42,480 nucleotides of DNA from Rhodobacter sp. (GCA_027490955.1 JAIXXB010000031.1:1-42480), one strand, 5' to 3'. Counted from the stretch's first letter, positions 8,675 to 19,200 are shown. Notes: a model not told the origin generated them from the sequence alone. Translations and numbers: made by a program.

Positions 8675-9580
8675 CTATATCCCGTTGATCGGCACTTTGA
8701 GAAAGCGTTTGCCCGTGTCATCAGGTTCGGGCAATTCGCCTGCCCGCATATTCACCTGTAGGCTGGGGATGATCAGCTTTGGCATGGCCAAAGTCGCATC
8801 ACGCGCCTGCCGCGTGGCAACAAATTGGTCTTCGCTGATCCCGTCGCGCACATGGATGTTATGGGCGCGTTGTTCGGCCACAGTGGTTTGCCAGCGAATA
8901 TCGCGCCCATTGGGGCCGTAATCGTGGCACATGAACAGCCGCGTTTCGGCAGGCATGGACAGCACCCGCTGGATAGACCTGTAAAGCGTGCGCGCATCGC
9001 CACCCGGAAAATCGGCACGCGCCGATCCGCCATCGGGCATGAACAGCGTATCGCCCACAAAGGCCGCATCGCCCGCCACATGGGTCATGCAGGCTGGCGT
9101 ATGGCCGGGTGTATGCATGACGAACACCGATAGATTGCCAATCTGATAGCTGTCGCCATCTTGGAACAGCCGATCAAACTGGCTGCCATCGCGTTGAAAG
9201 GCGGTGCCTTCGTTGAACACTTTGCCAAAGGTGTCTTGCACGATGGTGATGTTTTGCCCAATGCCAATCTTGCCGCCCAGTTTGCCCTGAATATAGGGCG
9301 CGCCAGACAGGTGGTCGGCGTGGACATGGGTTTCAATCAGCCATTCCAGCCTAAGGCCCTGTGTCTGGATATGGTCAATCACCGCATCGGCCGAGGCATA
9401 GGTGATCCGCCCTGCGGCATAGTCAAAATCCATGACACTGTCGATCACGGCGCAGGCCGTGCTGGATGGATCGCGCAGAACATAGGTCACAGTGTTGGTG
9501 GCTGCGTCGAAAAAGCCCGTCACATCAGGTTTGATCGACAGATCAACCGCCTGTGGAAGGGGGGCAATATCTGCGCTCAT
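8675..9580 (-). CDS. Metallo-beta-lactamase-fold hydrolase, persulfide dioxygenase (ETHE1/Blh)-like
   Basis: Cytoplasmic MBL-fold protein of 301 residues. The metal motif THVHADHLSG is present, with further ligands in HTPGHTPACMTH, FVGDTLF and MCHDYG. The FMPDGGSARADFPGGDA segment and the C-terminal LPEPDDTGKRFLKVPIN closely recall the Blh/ETHE1-like group, which in bacteria includes glutathione-persulfide dioxygenases of sulfide detoxification. The ATG at 9580 follows AGGATGCCGC. It stands alone, convergent to the efflux operon and divergent from urtA. No rhodanese, BigR-type repressor or sulfide:quinone reductase is adjacent, so the sulfur role rests on family resemblance. Confidence 0.85.
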   Translation of the reverse strand: MSADIAPLPQAVDLSIKPDVTGFFDAATNTVTYVLRDPSSTACAVIDSVMDFDYAAGRITYASADAVIDHIQTQGLRLEWLIETHVHADHLSGAPYIQGKLGGKIGIGQNITIVQDTFGKVFNEGTAFQRDGSQFDRLFQDGDSYQIGNLSVFVMHTPGHTPACMTHVAGDAAFVGDTLFMPDGGSARADFPGGDARTLYRSIQRVLSMPAETRLFMCHDYGPNGRDIRWQTTVAEQRAHNIHVRDGISEDQFVATRQARDATLAMPKLIIPSLQVNMRAGELPEPDDTGKRFLKVPINGI

Positions 9581-10098
9581 GCGGCATCCTTCTGGGTTGC
9601 GGGTGCGGCGGTGGCCTTGGCAAGCCGCGCCTTTTTGTGGCCAGCGGTGGGGCTGCGTGCCATCGCGCCGCCTTACACCTATGCAATTCTATGAATATAA
9701 ATCGGCCACAGTGCAATGTCATTTCGCGCCGATATGGGCGGCTTTGGCAAAAGCGCGCCGACGCGCGTCAGCGGCGCGCTAAATGCCCTATGGGTGAATG
9801 GCGCGCCACATCACCGCCCGATCTGTGATTCGCCGCCGCTTTGCCCCGCATTACGGGCCGATTCGCCGCCATTTCGCCCAATTAAGCGCCATCTGCCCCC
9901 AGTTTTCGCGCGTTTATGCTGCACGCGCAGTATAAACCGCCCCCGCCGCGGCTGATTTCTTGCCGCGCTGCGGAAAAGACGATGGTCTGATCTGCAGAAG
10001 GGCCGATGCCTTTCGATTGGTGCGCCCTTGCGGCGCTTTGGGACAAACCGAAACGCGCCGCACCCTCCCATGCGGACGCCGTTATGAAAGGACAGGGA
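9581..10098. promoter_or_regulatory. Divergent 518-base intergenic region between the hydrolase and urtA
   Basis: No convincing gene is seen. The segment must hold promoters for the leftward hydrolase gene and the rightward urt operon. A 9-base inverted repeat lies at 9752-9780, and the phrase gattcgccgcc occurs twice (about 9829 and 9862). A TATAAA box lies near 9932. I could not identify a clear NtrC-type site, though urea uptake is often under nitrogen control. Confidence 0.4.
9752..9780. repeat. GC-rich inverted repeat in the hydrolase/urtA intergenic region
   Basis: The arms AGCGCGCCG (9752-9760) and CGGCGCGCT (9772-9780) are perfectly complementary. The gap between them includes most of the palindrome GACGCGCGTC (9760-9769). 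It could be an operator or an RNA hairpin; there is no T-run to make it a classic terminator. Confidence 0.5.
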
Positions 10099-11376
10099 AT
10101 GAAAACATTGAAATCATTGCTGCTGGGGGCTGGGCTGGGCCTAAGCATTTCTGGCGCCGCTGTGGCGCAAGACACGATCAAAGTCGGCGTTCTGCATTCG
10201 CTGTCGGGCACGATGGCCATTTCGGAAACCACGCTGAAAGACACTGTTCTGATGATGATCGACGCGCAGAACAAAAAGGGCGGGCTTTTGGGCAAACAGT
10301 TAGAGGCCGTGGTGGTTGACCCCGCCTCTGATTGGCCGCTGTTTGCCGAAAAGGCGCGCGAGTTGTTGACTGTGTCCAATGTGGCCGTGACCTTTGGCTG
10401 CTGGACATCGGTATCGCGCAAATCGGTGCTGCCCGTTTACGAAGAGCTGAACGGGCTTTTGTTCTATCCCGTGCAATATGAGGGCGAGGAATCTTCGAAA
10501 AACGTCTTTTACACGGGGGCTGCGCCAAATCAGCAAGCTATCCCTGCCACGGATTATTTCCTGAACGAACTCGGCGTGCAGAAATTCGCGCTGTTGGGCA
10601 CGGATTATGTCTATCCCCGCACCACCAATAACATTTTGGAATCCTATCTTTTGTCCAAGGGCATTGCGAAAGAGGATATCTTTGTCAATTACACGCCCTT
10701 TGGCCATTCGGATTGGTCGAAAATCGTGGCGGATGTGGTGGCCTTGGGTGCTGATGGCAAAAAGGTGGGTGTGATTTCCACCATCAACGGCGATGCGAAC
10801 ATCGGCTTTTACAAGGAACTGGCAGCGGCGGGGATTTCGGCAGATGACATTCCTGTTGTTGCCTTCTCGGTTGGGGAGGAGGAGTTGTCGGGCCTTGATA
10901 CCTCGAACCTTGTCGGCCATTTGGCGGCGTGGAATTATTTCCAATCGGCGGATACGCCTGAAAACGCGGCCTTTATTGAACAGTGGAAAACCTTTGCTGG
11001 CCCAGATCGCGTGACCAATGACCCGATGGAGGCCACGATGATTGGCTTTCAAATGTGGGTGGCTGCGGTGGAAAAGGCTGGCACGACCGATGTCGATGCG
11101 GTGCGCGCGGCGATGTATGGGCTAGAGGTGCCGAACCTGACGGGCGGCATGGCCAAGATGTTGCCAAACCATCACCTGACCAAGCCCGTGCTGATTGGCG
11201 AAATCCGCGCCGATGGTCAGTTTGATATCGTCAGCCAGACCGAACCTGTGGCTGGCGATGCTTGGACAGATTTTCTGCCCGAATCGGCCGTGCTGGAAAG
11301 CGATTGGCCAGGTTTGGGTTGCGGGATGTACAACAAAGACACCAAGACCTGTGTTCAGTTGACCTCGAATTACTAA
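10099..11376 (+). CDS. urtA: Urea ABC transporter substrate-binding protein
   Basis: Periplasmic urea-binding protein of 425 residues (Peripla_BP_5 type). It has a Sec signal ending SGAAVAQ. The body carries patterns characteristic of UrtA rather than generic branched-chain binders: VGVLHSLSGTMAISE, TFGCWTSVSRKSVLPV, GLLFYPVQYEGEE and LLGTDYVYPRTTN. The ATG at 10099 has AAAGGA six bases upstream; ATG 10084 or an earlier start would bury the signal peptide. It is the first gene of urtABCDE and is separated from urtB by 134 bases with a strong hairpin. Confidence 0.96.
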   Translation: MKTLKSLLLGAGLGLSISGAAVAQDTIKVGVLHSLSGTMAISETTLKDTVLMMIDAQNKKGGLLGKQLEAVVVDPASDWPLFAEKARELLTVSNVAVTFGCWTSVSRKSVLPVYEELNGLLFYPVQYEGEESSKNVFYTGAAPNQQAIPATDYFLNELGVQKFALLGTDYVYPRTTNNILESYLLSKGIAKEDIFVNYTPFGHSDWSKIVADVVALGADGKKVGVISTINGDANIGFYKELAAAGISADDIPVVAFSVGEEELSGLDTSNLVGHLAAWNYFQSADTPENAAFIEQWKTFAGPDRVTNDPMEATMIGFQMWVAAVEKAGTTDVDAVRAAMYGLEVPNLTGGMAKMLPNHHLTKPVLIGEIRADGQFDIVSQTEPVAGDAWTDFLPESAVLESDWPGLGCGMYNKDTKTCVQLTSNY

Positions 11377-11382
11377 GGCGGT

Positions 11383-11408
11383 TGGGGGGGGCAGCGGTGC
11401 CTCCCCCA
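11383..11408 (+). terminator. Intercistronic hairpin between urtA and urtB
   Basis: TGGGGGGGGCA (11383-11393) and TGCCTCCCCCA (11398-11408) form an 11-pair stem with one G-U and a GCGG loop. No T-run follows. Such hairpins behind binding-protein genes usually protect the upstream mRNA or reduce read-through, giving more binding protein than permease. A tandem acagatgccat repeat and a small cccgc/gcggg hairpin follow before urtB. Confidence 0.6.
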
Positions 11409-11510
11409 CCTGTCGTGCTTGCATTCAATGTCCCTACAGATGCCATACAGATGCCATACGCCCGCAATACGCGGGCCAGCCCCCAAAAACAAAGATATTT
11501 AAGGCGTTAG

Positions 11511-13451
11511 ATGCACAAGATTCCAGTCCTCCTCGCTTTGGGCCTGATGCTGGTCTTCAGCCCGTTTGCCCATGCTCAGACCCTGCCCGAGGTTATGGCG
11601 CAGAACGCCGATGCCATTGCCAAACCATCGCGGCAGACCATTGCCCCCGTCATTGCCGCCATCACCGCAACGGGTGATCCTGCCGCCGCGGTTGTTCTGG
11701 CGGCTTGGGCGGAAAAGGGGCTGGGCCTGCGTCAGGATGGGCAGTTTTTTCTGATTGTGGATCAGGGGGATAGTTGGGCGCTGACCGATCTGTCGGGCGC
11801 GGCGGCTGGCACAGCGGCCAAGGGCGACATCACACAGTTGAAACCCAATTCTGGCGTGCGCGGGCTGATTGCAGGGGCCTTGGTGCAGTTTCAACTGTCT
11901 GATCCCGACCCAGCGCGGCGGATTGCGGCCCTAACGGCGATTACCCGCGCCCCAGAAAAAGGCCATCTTGCTGCCCTGCGCGCCGCGATAAAGGGCGAGG
12001 GGGATGCAGATATTCTATCGCAAAAACAGCGGCTTGAGCGTTTGCTTACCTTGCAATTTGACCCAGACCCAGCCGCGCGCATTGCCGCGATTGATGGATT
12101 TGGCAGCGATATTGGGCTGGATCTGCGCGCGGCGTTGAACCCGCTGCTGGCCAGCACGCGGCAGGCCTTTGCCACTGTCCCCGCAGGTGCGAATATTGCC
12201 CAAATCCTGACTGTGGGCGCTGATCTTTCGGCCGCAGAGGCCTATGATTTGCTGGTCGCAGCATCGCTTGCCCCTGCGCGCCTATTGGCGGAAGATGCGC
12301 GCAAGTCATTGGAATCTCATATTGAAAATGGCAAAGTCGGTGGGATTGCCGTGGCTGATCTGGGCAGTCAAGCCGCCCGCGATGCTGCCTATTCGGCGCT
12401 GGAAGCGGCAGGTATCGTGCCCGCCGCCGCGACCGAGGCCGAGGTGCAGGCCGCCCTTTCCGCCAATATCTTCGCCGATGTTTATACCGAGCCGAACCCC
12501 CAAATCACCAGCGCCGCCAAGGCGGCCTTGGGGCGGATCGAAACCCGCCTTGCTGGTATGCAAGCGCTTGATTTAACACTCGATGGGTTGTCGCTGGCCT
12601 CGATTTATTTCCTTGCCGCCATTGGCCTTGCCATCACCTTTGGCGTGATGCGCGTCATCAATATGGCCCATGGAGAGTTCATAACGATGGGGGCCTATAC
12701 GGGCTATGTGGTGCAGCTTTTTGTGCCGAATTATACGCTGTCGCTGATCGTCGCGTTGCCTTTGGCCTTTGCCATCACTTTTGGCGCGGGTGTGCTGCTG
12801 GAACGCCTTGTGATCCGCCATTTGGCCAAGCGCCCCTTGGAAACGCTGCTGGCCACCTTTGGGATTTCCATCGCGCTGCAACAATTGTTCAAGAATATCT
12901 TTGGCACACAGGCCCGCCCGCTGACCTCGCCCGCATGGCTGGATGGGGCATTTGTGATGAATGATGTGGTGTCGATCAGCTATATCCGCATTGCGATTTT
13001 TGGTATGGCGCTGATTTTCCTTGGGCTTTTCCTGTTGATGATGAAGCGCACGGCGCTGGGCCTGCATGTGCGGGCGGTCACCCAAAACCCCGCTATGGCG
13101 GCATCCATGGGCATCAATACGGCGCGGATCAATATGCTGACCTTCGGCCTTGGCTCTGGCATTGCAGGCGTGGCGGGCGTGGCGATTGGCCTGTTTGCCA
13201 AGGTCACATCCGAACTGGGCAGCGATTACATCGTGCAAAGTTTTATGACTGTGGTCGTGGGCGGCGTGGGCAATATTTGGGGCACGCTGGCGGGCGCGGG
13301 GCTGATTGGATTTTTGCAAAAAGGGATCGAATGGTTCAACCCCTCCAACACCCTTGCCGCGCAAACCTATATGATTTTGTTCATTATTCTGTTCATCCAA
13401 ATCCGCCCAAGGGGCATCATCGCCCTAAAGGGCCGCGCGGCAGGAGATTGA
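11511..13451 (+). CDS. urtB: Urea ABC transporter permease UrtB
   Basis: Inner-membrane permease of 646 residues. A Sec-type signal (about 1-22, ending FAHAQ) precedes an extracytoplasmic region of about 330 residues rich in Ala and Leu with HEAT-like helical repeats. The LivH-type permease domain begins near residue 355 (LDGLSLASIYFLAAIGLAITFGV) and contains RVINMAHGEF, LLATFGISIALQQLF and VVGGVGNIWGTLAGA. Long N-terminal extensions are a feature of proteobacterial UrtB, and this one is at the long end. ATG 11511 is the natural start for the signal peptide. The urtC ATG begins 1 base after the stop. Confidence 0.95.
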   Translation: MHKIPVLLALGLMLVFSPFAHAQTLPEVMAQNADAIAKPSRQTIAPVIAAITATGDPAAAVVLAAWAEKGLGLRQDGQFFLIVDQGDSWALTDLSGAAAGTAAKGDITQLKPNSGVRGLIAGALVQFQLSDPDPARRIAALTAITRAPEKGHLAALRAAIKGEGDADILSQKQRLERLLTLQFDPDPAARIAAIDGFGSDIGLDLRAALNPLLASTRQAFATVPAGANIAQILTVGADLSAAEAYDLLVAASLAPARLLAEDARKSLESHIENGKVGGIAVADLGSQAARDAAYSALEAAGIVPAAATEAEVQAALSANIFADVYTEPNPQITSAAKAALGRIETRLAGMQALDLTLDGLSLASIYFLAAIGLAITFGVMRVINMAHGEFITMGAYTGYVVQLFVPNYTLSLIVALPLAFAITFGAGVLLERLVIRHLAKRPLETLLATFGISIALQQLFKNIFGTQARPLTSPAWLDGAFVMNDVVSISYIRIAIFGMALIFLGLFLLMMKRTALGLHVRAVTQNPAMAASMGINTARINMLTFGLGSGIAGVAGVAIGLFAKVTSELGSDYIVQSFMTVVVGGVGNIWGTLAGAGLIGFLQKGIEWFNPSNTLAAQTYMILFIILFIQIRPRGIIALKGRAAGD

Positions 13452-13452
13452 T

Positions 13453-14685
13453 ATGACCAGCGGTTTTCTGTCCAAAAACCCCAGTGTTTTGATCTTTCTG
13501 GCCATGCTGTCGCTGTTCACAGTTTTGGTGACGATCCTGTCCTCGGCCTATGGGTTTGACCTTGTGTCCACCTCATTCGTGAAGACTTTGGGTAAGACGC
13601 TTACCCTGTGCCTGATCGCTATCGCGATGGATCTGGTCTGGGGCTATGCGGGCATCTTGTCGCTGGGCCATTTCGCGTTCTTTGGCCTTGGCGGCTATAT
13701 GATTGGCATGTGGCTGATGTATGCGCGCACCGAAGGGGTGGTGATTGCGTCGCTTGCCGCATCGCCGCTGCCACCCACGCCAGAGGAGATCAGGGCCGGC
13801 GTGGTGAACCAAATCTTTGGCGTGGTGGGCGCGTCAGATTTGCCGATCATCTGGTCATTTGCCCACTCGCTGCCCATCCAATTGGCGCTGGTGGTGCTGG
13901 TGCCGGGCCTGCTGGCGCTGGTCTTTGGCTGGCTGGCATTTCGCAGCCGTGTGACGGGGGTTTACCTGTCGATCCTGACCCAAGCGATGACGCTGGCCCT
14001 CTCGCTGTATCTGTTTCAAAACGAATCTGGCCTGCGCGGCAATAACGGGTTGTCGGGGCTGCAAAACATCCCCTATCTTGACCATATCAGCCAAGATGTC
14101 ATCTCGATCTGGTTCTTTTGGGCATCTGCCGCCGCGCTGGGAATTGGCTATGTTCTGGCTGCCTATGTTGTGTCGGGTAAGTTTGGCCAAGCCCTGCGCG
14201 CCATACGCGATGACGAACAGCGGTTGCGGTTTTTGGGCTATTCGGTTGAAGGGTATAAGCTGTTCATCTTTACCCTGACCGCCATGATCGCGGCCATTGC
14301 AGGGGCGCTGTATTATCCGCAGGCGGGCATCATCAACCCTGCCGAAATTGCGCCGATTGCGTCGATTTACCTCGCCGTTTGGGTGGCGATTGGCGGGCGC
14401 GGGCGGTTGTATGGCGCCGTGATTGGGGCGGCCTTCGTCTCGCTTGTTTCTAGCTATTTCACGGGCGGCACGGCCCCTGACCTGCCCCTTGGCTTTGCCA
14501 CGCTGAAATGGGTGGATTGGTGGCAGGTGCTGCTGGGATTGTCCTTTGTGGCCGTCACTCTTTATGCGCCGCGCGGATTGGCTGGGCTGTTTGACCGCTT
14601 TACCCATTTGCTTGCGCCCCGCCGATTTGGTGCCGACCTTGGCCCCGATGCAGGCAGCCTGCGAGAGAAGGAGGCCAGCCAATGA
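13453..14685 (+). CDS. urtC: Urea ABC transporter permease UrtC
   Basis: Second membrane subunit of the urea importer, 410 residues, LivM-type. About ten hydrophobic segments are visible. Family patterns include MDLVWGYAGILSLGHFAFFGLGGYMIGMW, LQNESGLRGNNGLSGLQ (slightly altered spacing), GKFGQALRAIRDDEQRLRFLGY and WVAIGGRGRLYGAVIGAA. It starts at ATG 13453 behind AGGAGATTGAT. The 3' end overlaps urtD as ATGA at 14682-14685. Confidence 0.95.
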   Translation: MTSGFLSKNPSVLIFLAMLSLFTVLVTILSSAYGFDLVSTSFVKTLGKTLTLCLIAIAMDLVWGYAGILSLGHFAFFGLGGYMIGMWLMYARTEGVVIASLAASPLPPTPEEIRAGVVNQIFGVVGASDLPIIWSFAHSLPIQLALVVLVPGLLALVFGWLAFRSRVTGVYLSILTQAMTLALSLYLFQNESGLRGNNGLSGLQNIPYLDHISQDVISIWFFWASAAALGIGYVLAAYVVSGKFGQALRAIRDDEQRLRFLGYSVEGYKLFIFTLTAMIAAIAGALYYPQAGIINPAEIAPIASIYLAVWVAIGGRGRLYGAVIGAAFVSLVSSYFTGGTAPDLPLGFATLKWVDWWQVLLGLSFVAVTLYAPRGLAGLFDRFTHLLAPRRFGADLGPDAGSLREKEASQ

Positions 14686-15422
14686 GCGCACTTTTGGAAG
14701 TGTCTGGTGTGTCTGTGTCCTTTGACGGGTTTCGCGCGATCAACAACCTGTCCTTTTCCATCGGCCCTGCTGAAATGCGGTCAGTCATTGGCCCCAATGG
14801 CGCGGGCAAAACCACCTTTATGGATATTGTCACGGGCAAGACCAAACCCGATAGCGGCAGCGTGACTTTTGGTGCGCGGTCTGTGTCCCTGCTGTCCAAA
14901 TCCGAGGCGCAGATTGCCCAAATCGGCATTGGCCGCAAGTTTCAGCGCCCCACTGTGTTCGAAGATCAGACGACCGAGGAAAACTTGCGCCTTGCCCTAA
15001 AGGCCCCGCGCGCGCCTTGGGCTGTGCTTGTTTCGCGCAGCACCGCCCTTGACCGCGAGAGGATCGATTCTCTTGCCGCCCAAGTGGGGCTGACAGATGC
15101 CCTGCATCGCCGCGCGGGCGAGTTGAGCCATGGGCAAAAGCAATGGTTGGAAATGGGCATGCTGCTGGCGCAGGAACCCAAATTGCTGCTGGTTGATGAA
15201 CCCGCCGCAGGCATGACCTTGGCCGAGCGCGAGGCGACAACTGCCATGCTGGTAGATATGGCCAAAACCCGCGCGGTGATTGTGGTGGAACACGATATGG
15301 ATTTCGTGCGCCGTTTGGATTGTAAGGTGACAGTGCTGCATGAGGGCAGCGTTTTGGCCGAGGGCAGTCTGGCCCATGTCACCAAAAACCAAGCCGTGAT
15401 TGACGTTTATTTGGGGCGATAA
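14682..15422 (+). CDS. urtD: Urea ABC transporter ATP-binding protein UrtD
   Basis: First ATPase subunit, 246 residues, LivG-like. Walker A is GPNGAGKTT, the signature is LSHGQKQWLEMGMLLA and Walker B is LLLVDEPAAGMT. The His switch lies in VVEHDMDF. The signature helix HGQKQWLEMG is typical of UrtD and distinguishes it from LivG. Its start overlaps the urtC stop. Confidence 0.95.
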   Translation: MSALLEVSGVSVSFDGFRAINNLSFSIGPAEMRSVIGPNGAGKTTFMDIVTGKTKPDSGSVTFGARSVSLLSKSEAQIAQIGIGRKFQRPTVFEDQTTEENLRLALKAPRAPWAVLVSRSTALDRERIDSLAAQVGLTDALHRRAGELSHGQKQWLEMGMLLAQEPKLLLVDEPAAGMTLAEREATTAMLVDMAKTRAVIVVEHDMDFVRRLDCKVTVLHEGSVLAEGSLAHVTKNQAVIDVYLGR

Positions 15423-15423
15423 G

Positions 15424-16122
15424 ATGCTAAGCGCACAAAACCTTTGCCTGCATTACGGCGGATCGCAGATTTTGTATGACATTGATTTTAATGCCCGCGC
15501 GGGCGAGGTGACCTGTATTTTGGGTACGAATGGGGTGGGCAAAACCTCGCTTTTAAAGGCGCTGTCAGGCACGCATCCGCGCAGCGCTGGCCATGTTGAA
15601 CTGGGTGGCCTGACCCTGCCTATATCGGCGCGTGCCGATACGATTGCCCGCGCGGGTTTGGGCTATGTCCCGCAAGGGCGCATGATTTTTCCGCTGCTGA
15701 CAGTGCTGGAAAATCTGGCCACGGCCTATGCGGTTTTGCCCAAAAACCAGCACAGGGTTCCTGATGTGATCTATGATCTGTTTCCCGTGCTGCGTGATAT
15801 GGGGCATCGGCGTGGTGGTGATTTATCGGGCGGGCAGCAGCAGCAACTTGCCATTGCGCGCGCGATGCTGATGCAGCCCAAAGTTCTGCTGCTGGACGAG
15901 CCGACCGAAGGCATCCAGCCCAATATCATCGCGCAGATTGGCCGCGTGATTTCCTATCTGCGCAGCGAGGGGACGATGGCCATTGTTCTGGTCGAGCAGT
16001 ATTTCGACTTTGCCTATGATCTGGCCGACCATTTCTATGTACTCAAACGTGGGACCGTGGCCCTGCAGGGCCGAAAGGCCGATTTGGACAAATCAACGCT
16101 AAAGGCAGGCGTTTCGGTATAG
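15424..16122 (+). CDS. urtE: Urea ABC transporter ATP-binding protein UrtE
   Basis: Second ATPase subunit, 232 residues, LivF-like. Walker A is GTNGVGKTS, the signature is LSGGQQQQLAIARAML, Walker B is VLLLDEPTEGIQPNI and the H-loop is in LVEQYFDFA. The GVGKTSLLKALSG and PTEGIQP patterns match UrtE. The ATG at 15424 lies one base after the urtD stop; an earlier in-frame codon at 15400 lies inside urtD and is disfavoured by length. It is the last gene of the operon, followed by a strong terminator. No ureD, ureABC or other urease gene follows. Confidence 0.95.
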   Translation: MLSAQNLCLHYGGSQILYDIDFNARAGEVTCILGTNGVGKTSLLKALSGTHPRSAGHVELGGLTLPISARADTIARAGLGYVPQGRMIFPLLTVLENLATAYAVLPKNQHRVPDVIYDLFPVLRDMGHRRGGDLSGGQQQQLAIARAMLMQPKVLLLDEPTEGIQPNIIAQIGRVISYLRSEGTMAIVLVEQYFDFAYDLADHFYVLKRGTVALQGRKADLDKSTLKAGVSV

Positions 16123-16180
16123 CTTTGGCGGCCAGTTAAAGCGGCGGCTTTGCGCCCCGAAAAGCGCGCTGTTTATTGCT

Positions 16181-16212
16181 ATCCCCCCAAGGCATCTCGC
16201 CCTTGGGGGGAT
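16181..16212. terminator. Probable bidirectional terminator between urtE and the giant RTX gene
   Basis: ATCCCCCCAAGG (16181-16192) and CCTTGGGGGGAT (16201-16212) form a perfect 12-pair stem with an 8-base loop. It lies exactly between two convergent genes whose stops are at 16122 and 16221. Only weak T-tracts flank it, but the position and stability fit a shared terminator. Confidence 0.8.
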
Positions 16213-16220
16213 GTGGCAGA

Positions 16221-19200
16221 TCAGCCCAAAATACCGTTCAATTCTACGATATTGTCGGCAAGTGTTTGCAGGTTACTGATCCCCTGAATGGTTATACTCA
16301 TCGCAAAATCGCCTGTGCCAAAGGCTAGCGTGATCGAATTGGCAGCTTGGTTGATGGTCGCGATGGATTGAAGATCGGCCGCCGTGATGTTGCTATCGGC
16401 GTTCCAATACAGATGCAGCTTATCACCTTGGGCCACGTTGAAATCGGTAATCGTATCACTGCCCGACGATCTATCTGGATCCATAGATTCAAAGAAGAAG
16501 TGGAACTGGTCCGCGCCAAGCCCGCCTGTCAGCGTGTCCAAATCGCGCCCAGCGCCACCAAATAGGATGTCGTTGCCATCGCCGCCCAGCATCAGATCAC
16601 TGCCCGTATCGCCGCGCAAAGTATCGTTGCCTGCGCCGCCAGTCAGGGTGTCTCTGCCATCACGCCCGTTCAGATCATCATTGCCGACATCGCCATAGAT
16701 CAGATCTGCGCCAAGGCTGCCTGCGATATAGTCATCGCCATTGCCGCCATATGCCGCACCTGTGGCGCTGTCATCGCCCAGATAGATGTTATCAACGCCA
16801 TCGCCGCCATAGATCAAATCTATGCCCGCCTCGCCATATAGGAAATCATCCCCCGTGCCGCCCGACAGCGTATCTGCGCCCTCGCCACCCATAACTGTAT
16901 CGCCATGTGCGTCGCCATTGAGCAGGTCATTGAACGCGCCACCGACAATATAATCGTTGCCTTCCCCGCCAAAGACAGTGTCAGCACCATCACCAAAGGT
17001 GCTGCCAATCTGTTCATCGCCATAGAGGCTGTCATCGCCCACACCGCCATAAAGCAGATCACCGCCTGCATTGCCGGCCAAAATGTCAGTGCCGTCTGCG
17101 CCATTGATCGTATCACCATCGGCGCCACCAAAGACGGAATCACCCCCATTGCCGCCCGATAGGCTATCGCGCCCATCGCCGCCATAGATGGTGTCATTCG
17201 CAGTGCTGCCCGTGATCGTGTCATTATCGGCATCGCCAAAGACGCGTTCAGCTTCGGTCAAGGAAATACTATCATTTCCTGCCCCGCCATAGATCGTGTC
17301 AATGCCTGCGCCACCAAACAGCGTGTCATGCCCCGCGCCGCCATAAAGCGTATCGCCGCTGGAGCCGCCCGTGATGATATCTTCTCCAGCATCGCCATAG
17401 ATCAGCGCCGCATGTGTTGTGGCAAACAAACGATCGCTTCCGTCACCGCCATAGAGTCTATCCGACAGCACCGCTGCGCCCGCATAAATCAGATCGTTCC
17501 CACCTTCGCCAAACAGGTGATCATCGCCAGTATCGCCATAAAGCGTGTCATTGCCCACGCCGCCAAACAGATCATCATCGCCGCCGCCGCCGACCAGACT
17601 GTCATTGCCAAACAACGCACCTGCGGCGGTGTCATCGCCATACAAAGTGTCGCTGCCCCCAAGCCCGACCAGCGTGTCACTGCCCGCGCCGCCATAGCTT
17701 AGGCCCGCAATCTGCGCTGTGATCGAATCGTTGCCCGCCCCGCCAAAGGCGGCATCGCTGAAGATGATATCATTGCCATCATCGCCAAAGGCGGTGGTTT
17801 CTTCCTGACCATAAATCGTGTCACTGCCCGCGCCGCCATAGGCATTGCCGCCAAGAGACTGGCGGAGCAGATCATTGCCCGCCCCGCCATACAGCAGAGC
17901 ATCGAAGATATCAGACAAGTTACTTGTGGCATCCAGAACATCATTTCCATCGCCGCCTTCTAGCTGGGTGCGATGTGAAAATGCAATCAGCGTGTCGTTC
18001 CCAATCCCGCCCAGCAAGGTGGCCTCGGTGGCGTTTGTATTGGTGCTCAGTCTATCATCGCCAGCGCCAGCATCGACCCATGCCGCCATAACCTCTAATT
18101 GGATTGTGTCGTTGCCATCTTCGGCAAAAACAACTGCGCCACCCGTAATGCTATCGGCCCCTGCGCCCCCATAGATGGTGTTGCTGTCGCCGGGTACTCT
18201 GCCGATGATGGTGATTGTATCATTTCCAGCGCCGCTATAGATCGTATCCTGACCTGTACTGTCAAAGATGATGTCATTGCCATCATCGCCATAAAGTAGA
18301 TCGTGGCCCGCGCCGCCATAAACAGTGTCATTGCCAAGCCCACCATAAAGCGAGTCGGCAAAGCCATGGCCTGTCAGCACATCATTGCCTGCATCGCCAA
18401 AGGCCAAGACGGCGGCACTTTCGCCCGCGAATACAGTGTCATCGCCGCCGCCGCCATTCACTGTATCCGTGCCATCACCGCCTGCCACGTTGATCAGATC
18501 GTCGCCAAGCCCGCCATTGATCGAATCTGCACCGCTATAGCCATAGATCGTGTCATCATTGGCGCTGCCCGAGAAGCGATCGTCGCCATCAGTGGTGCCA
18601 AGCAAGCGGCCATTGATTTCCATCACAATCTGGCCAGCCTGCGCCGAAGTCACGCCAGCCAAGCGCAGCACATCATTGCCGCCAAAATCAATCACCAGCG
18701 GCGTGCCATTTGTGCCGCCACTGAACACGATCGTGGATGCAAACTGGGCATAAAACTCGTTTTCCAGCTGCTGGCTTGTCATCAGCGAGGTGTCCAGCCG
18801 AATGCGGTCTTGGGTCAGGCTAAAGTCGGTGACCAAATCATTGCCGTCACCGCGGGCAAAATGCACAATATCTGCATCAAGGCCTGTCGTGATGGTGTCA
18901 TTGCCGCGGCCAGCGGAAAGGTCATCACTGCCTGCACCGCCGTTCAACGTATCGGCGGCCGAACTGCCCCTAAGGCTGTCATTGCCCACATCACCATGCA
19001 ATGCGGCATTGGACGCATCGCCAACCAGCGTATCATTGCCAAGCCCGCCATAAAGCGTATCGCTGCCAGTGGCGGCATTCAAAACGTCATTGCCCGCATC
19101 GCCATACAGCACATCATCATTGCTGCCCGCGATCAAAGTGTCGGAACCTTCACCGCCATAGGCAAGATCATTGCCCGCACCATCGCGCAAAACGTCATCG

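Noticed and set aside
11511-12570. Separate gene fused to urtB by error
   Set aside because: The region has its own signal peptide at the start, stays in frame with the permease, and such N-terminal extensions are known in proteobacterial UrtB.
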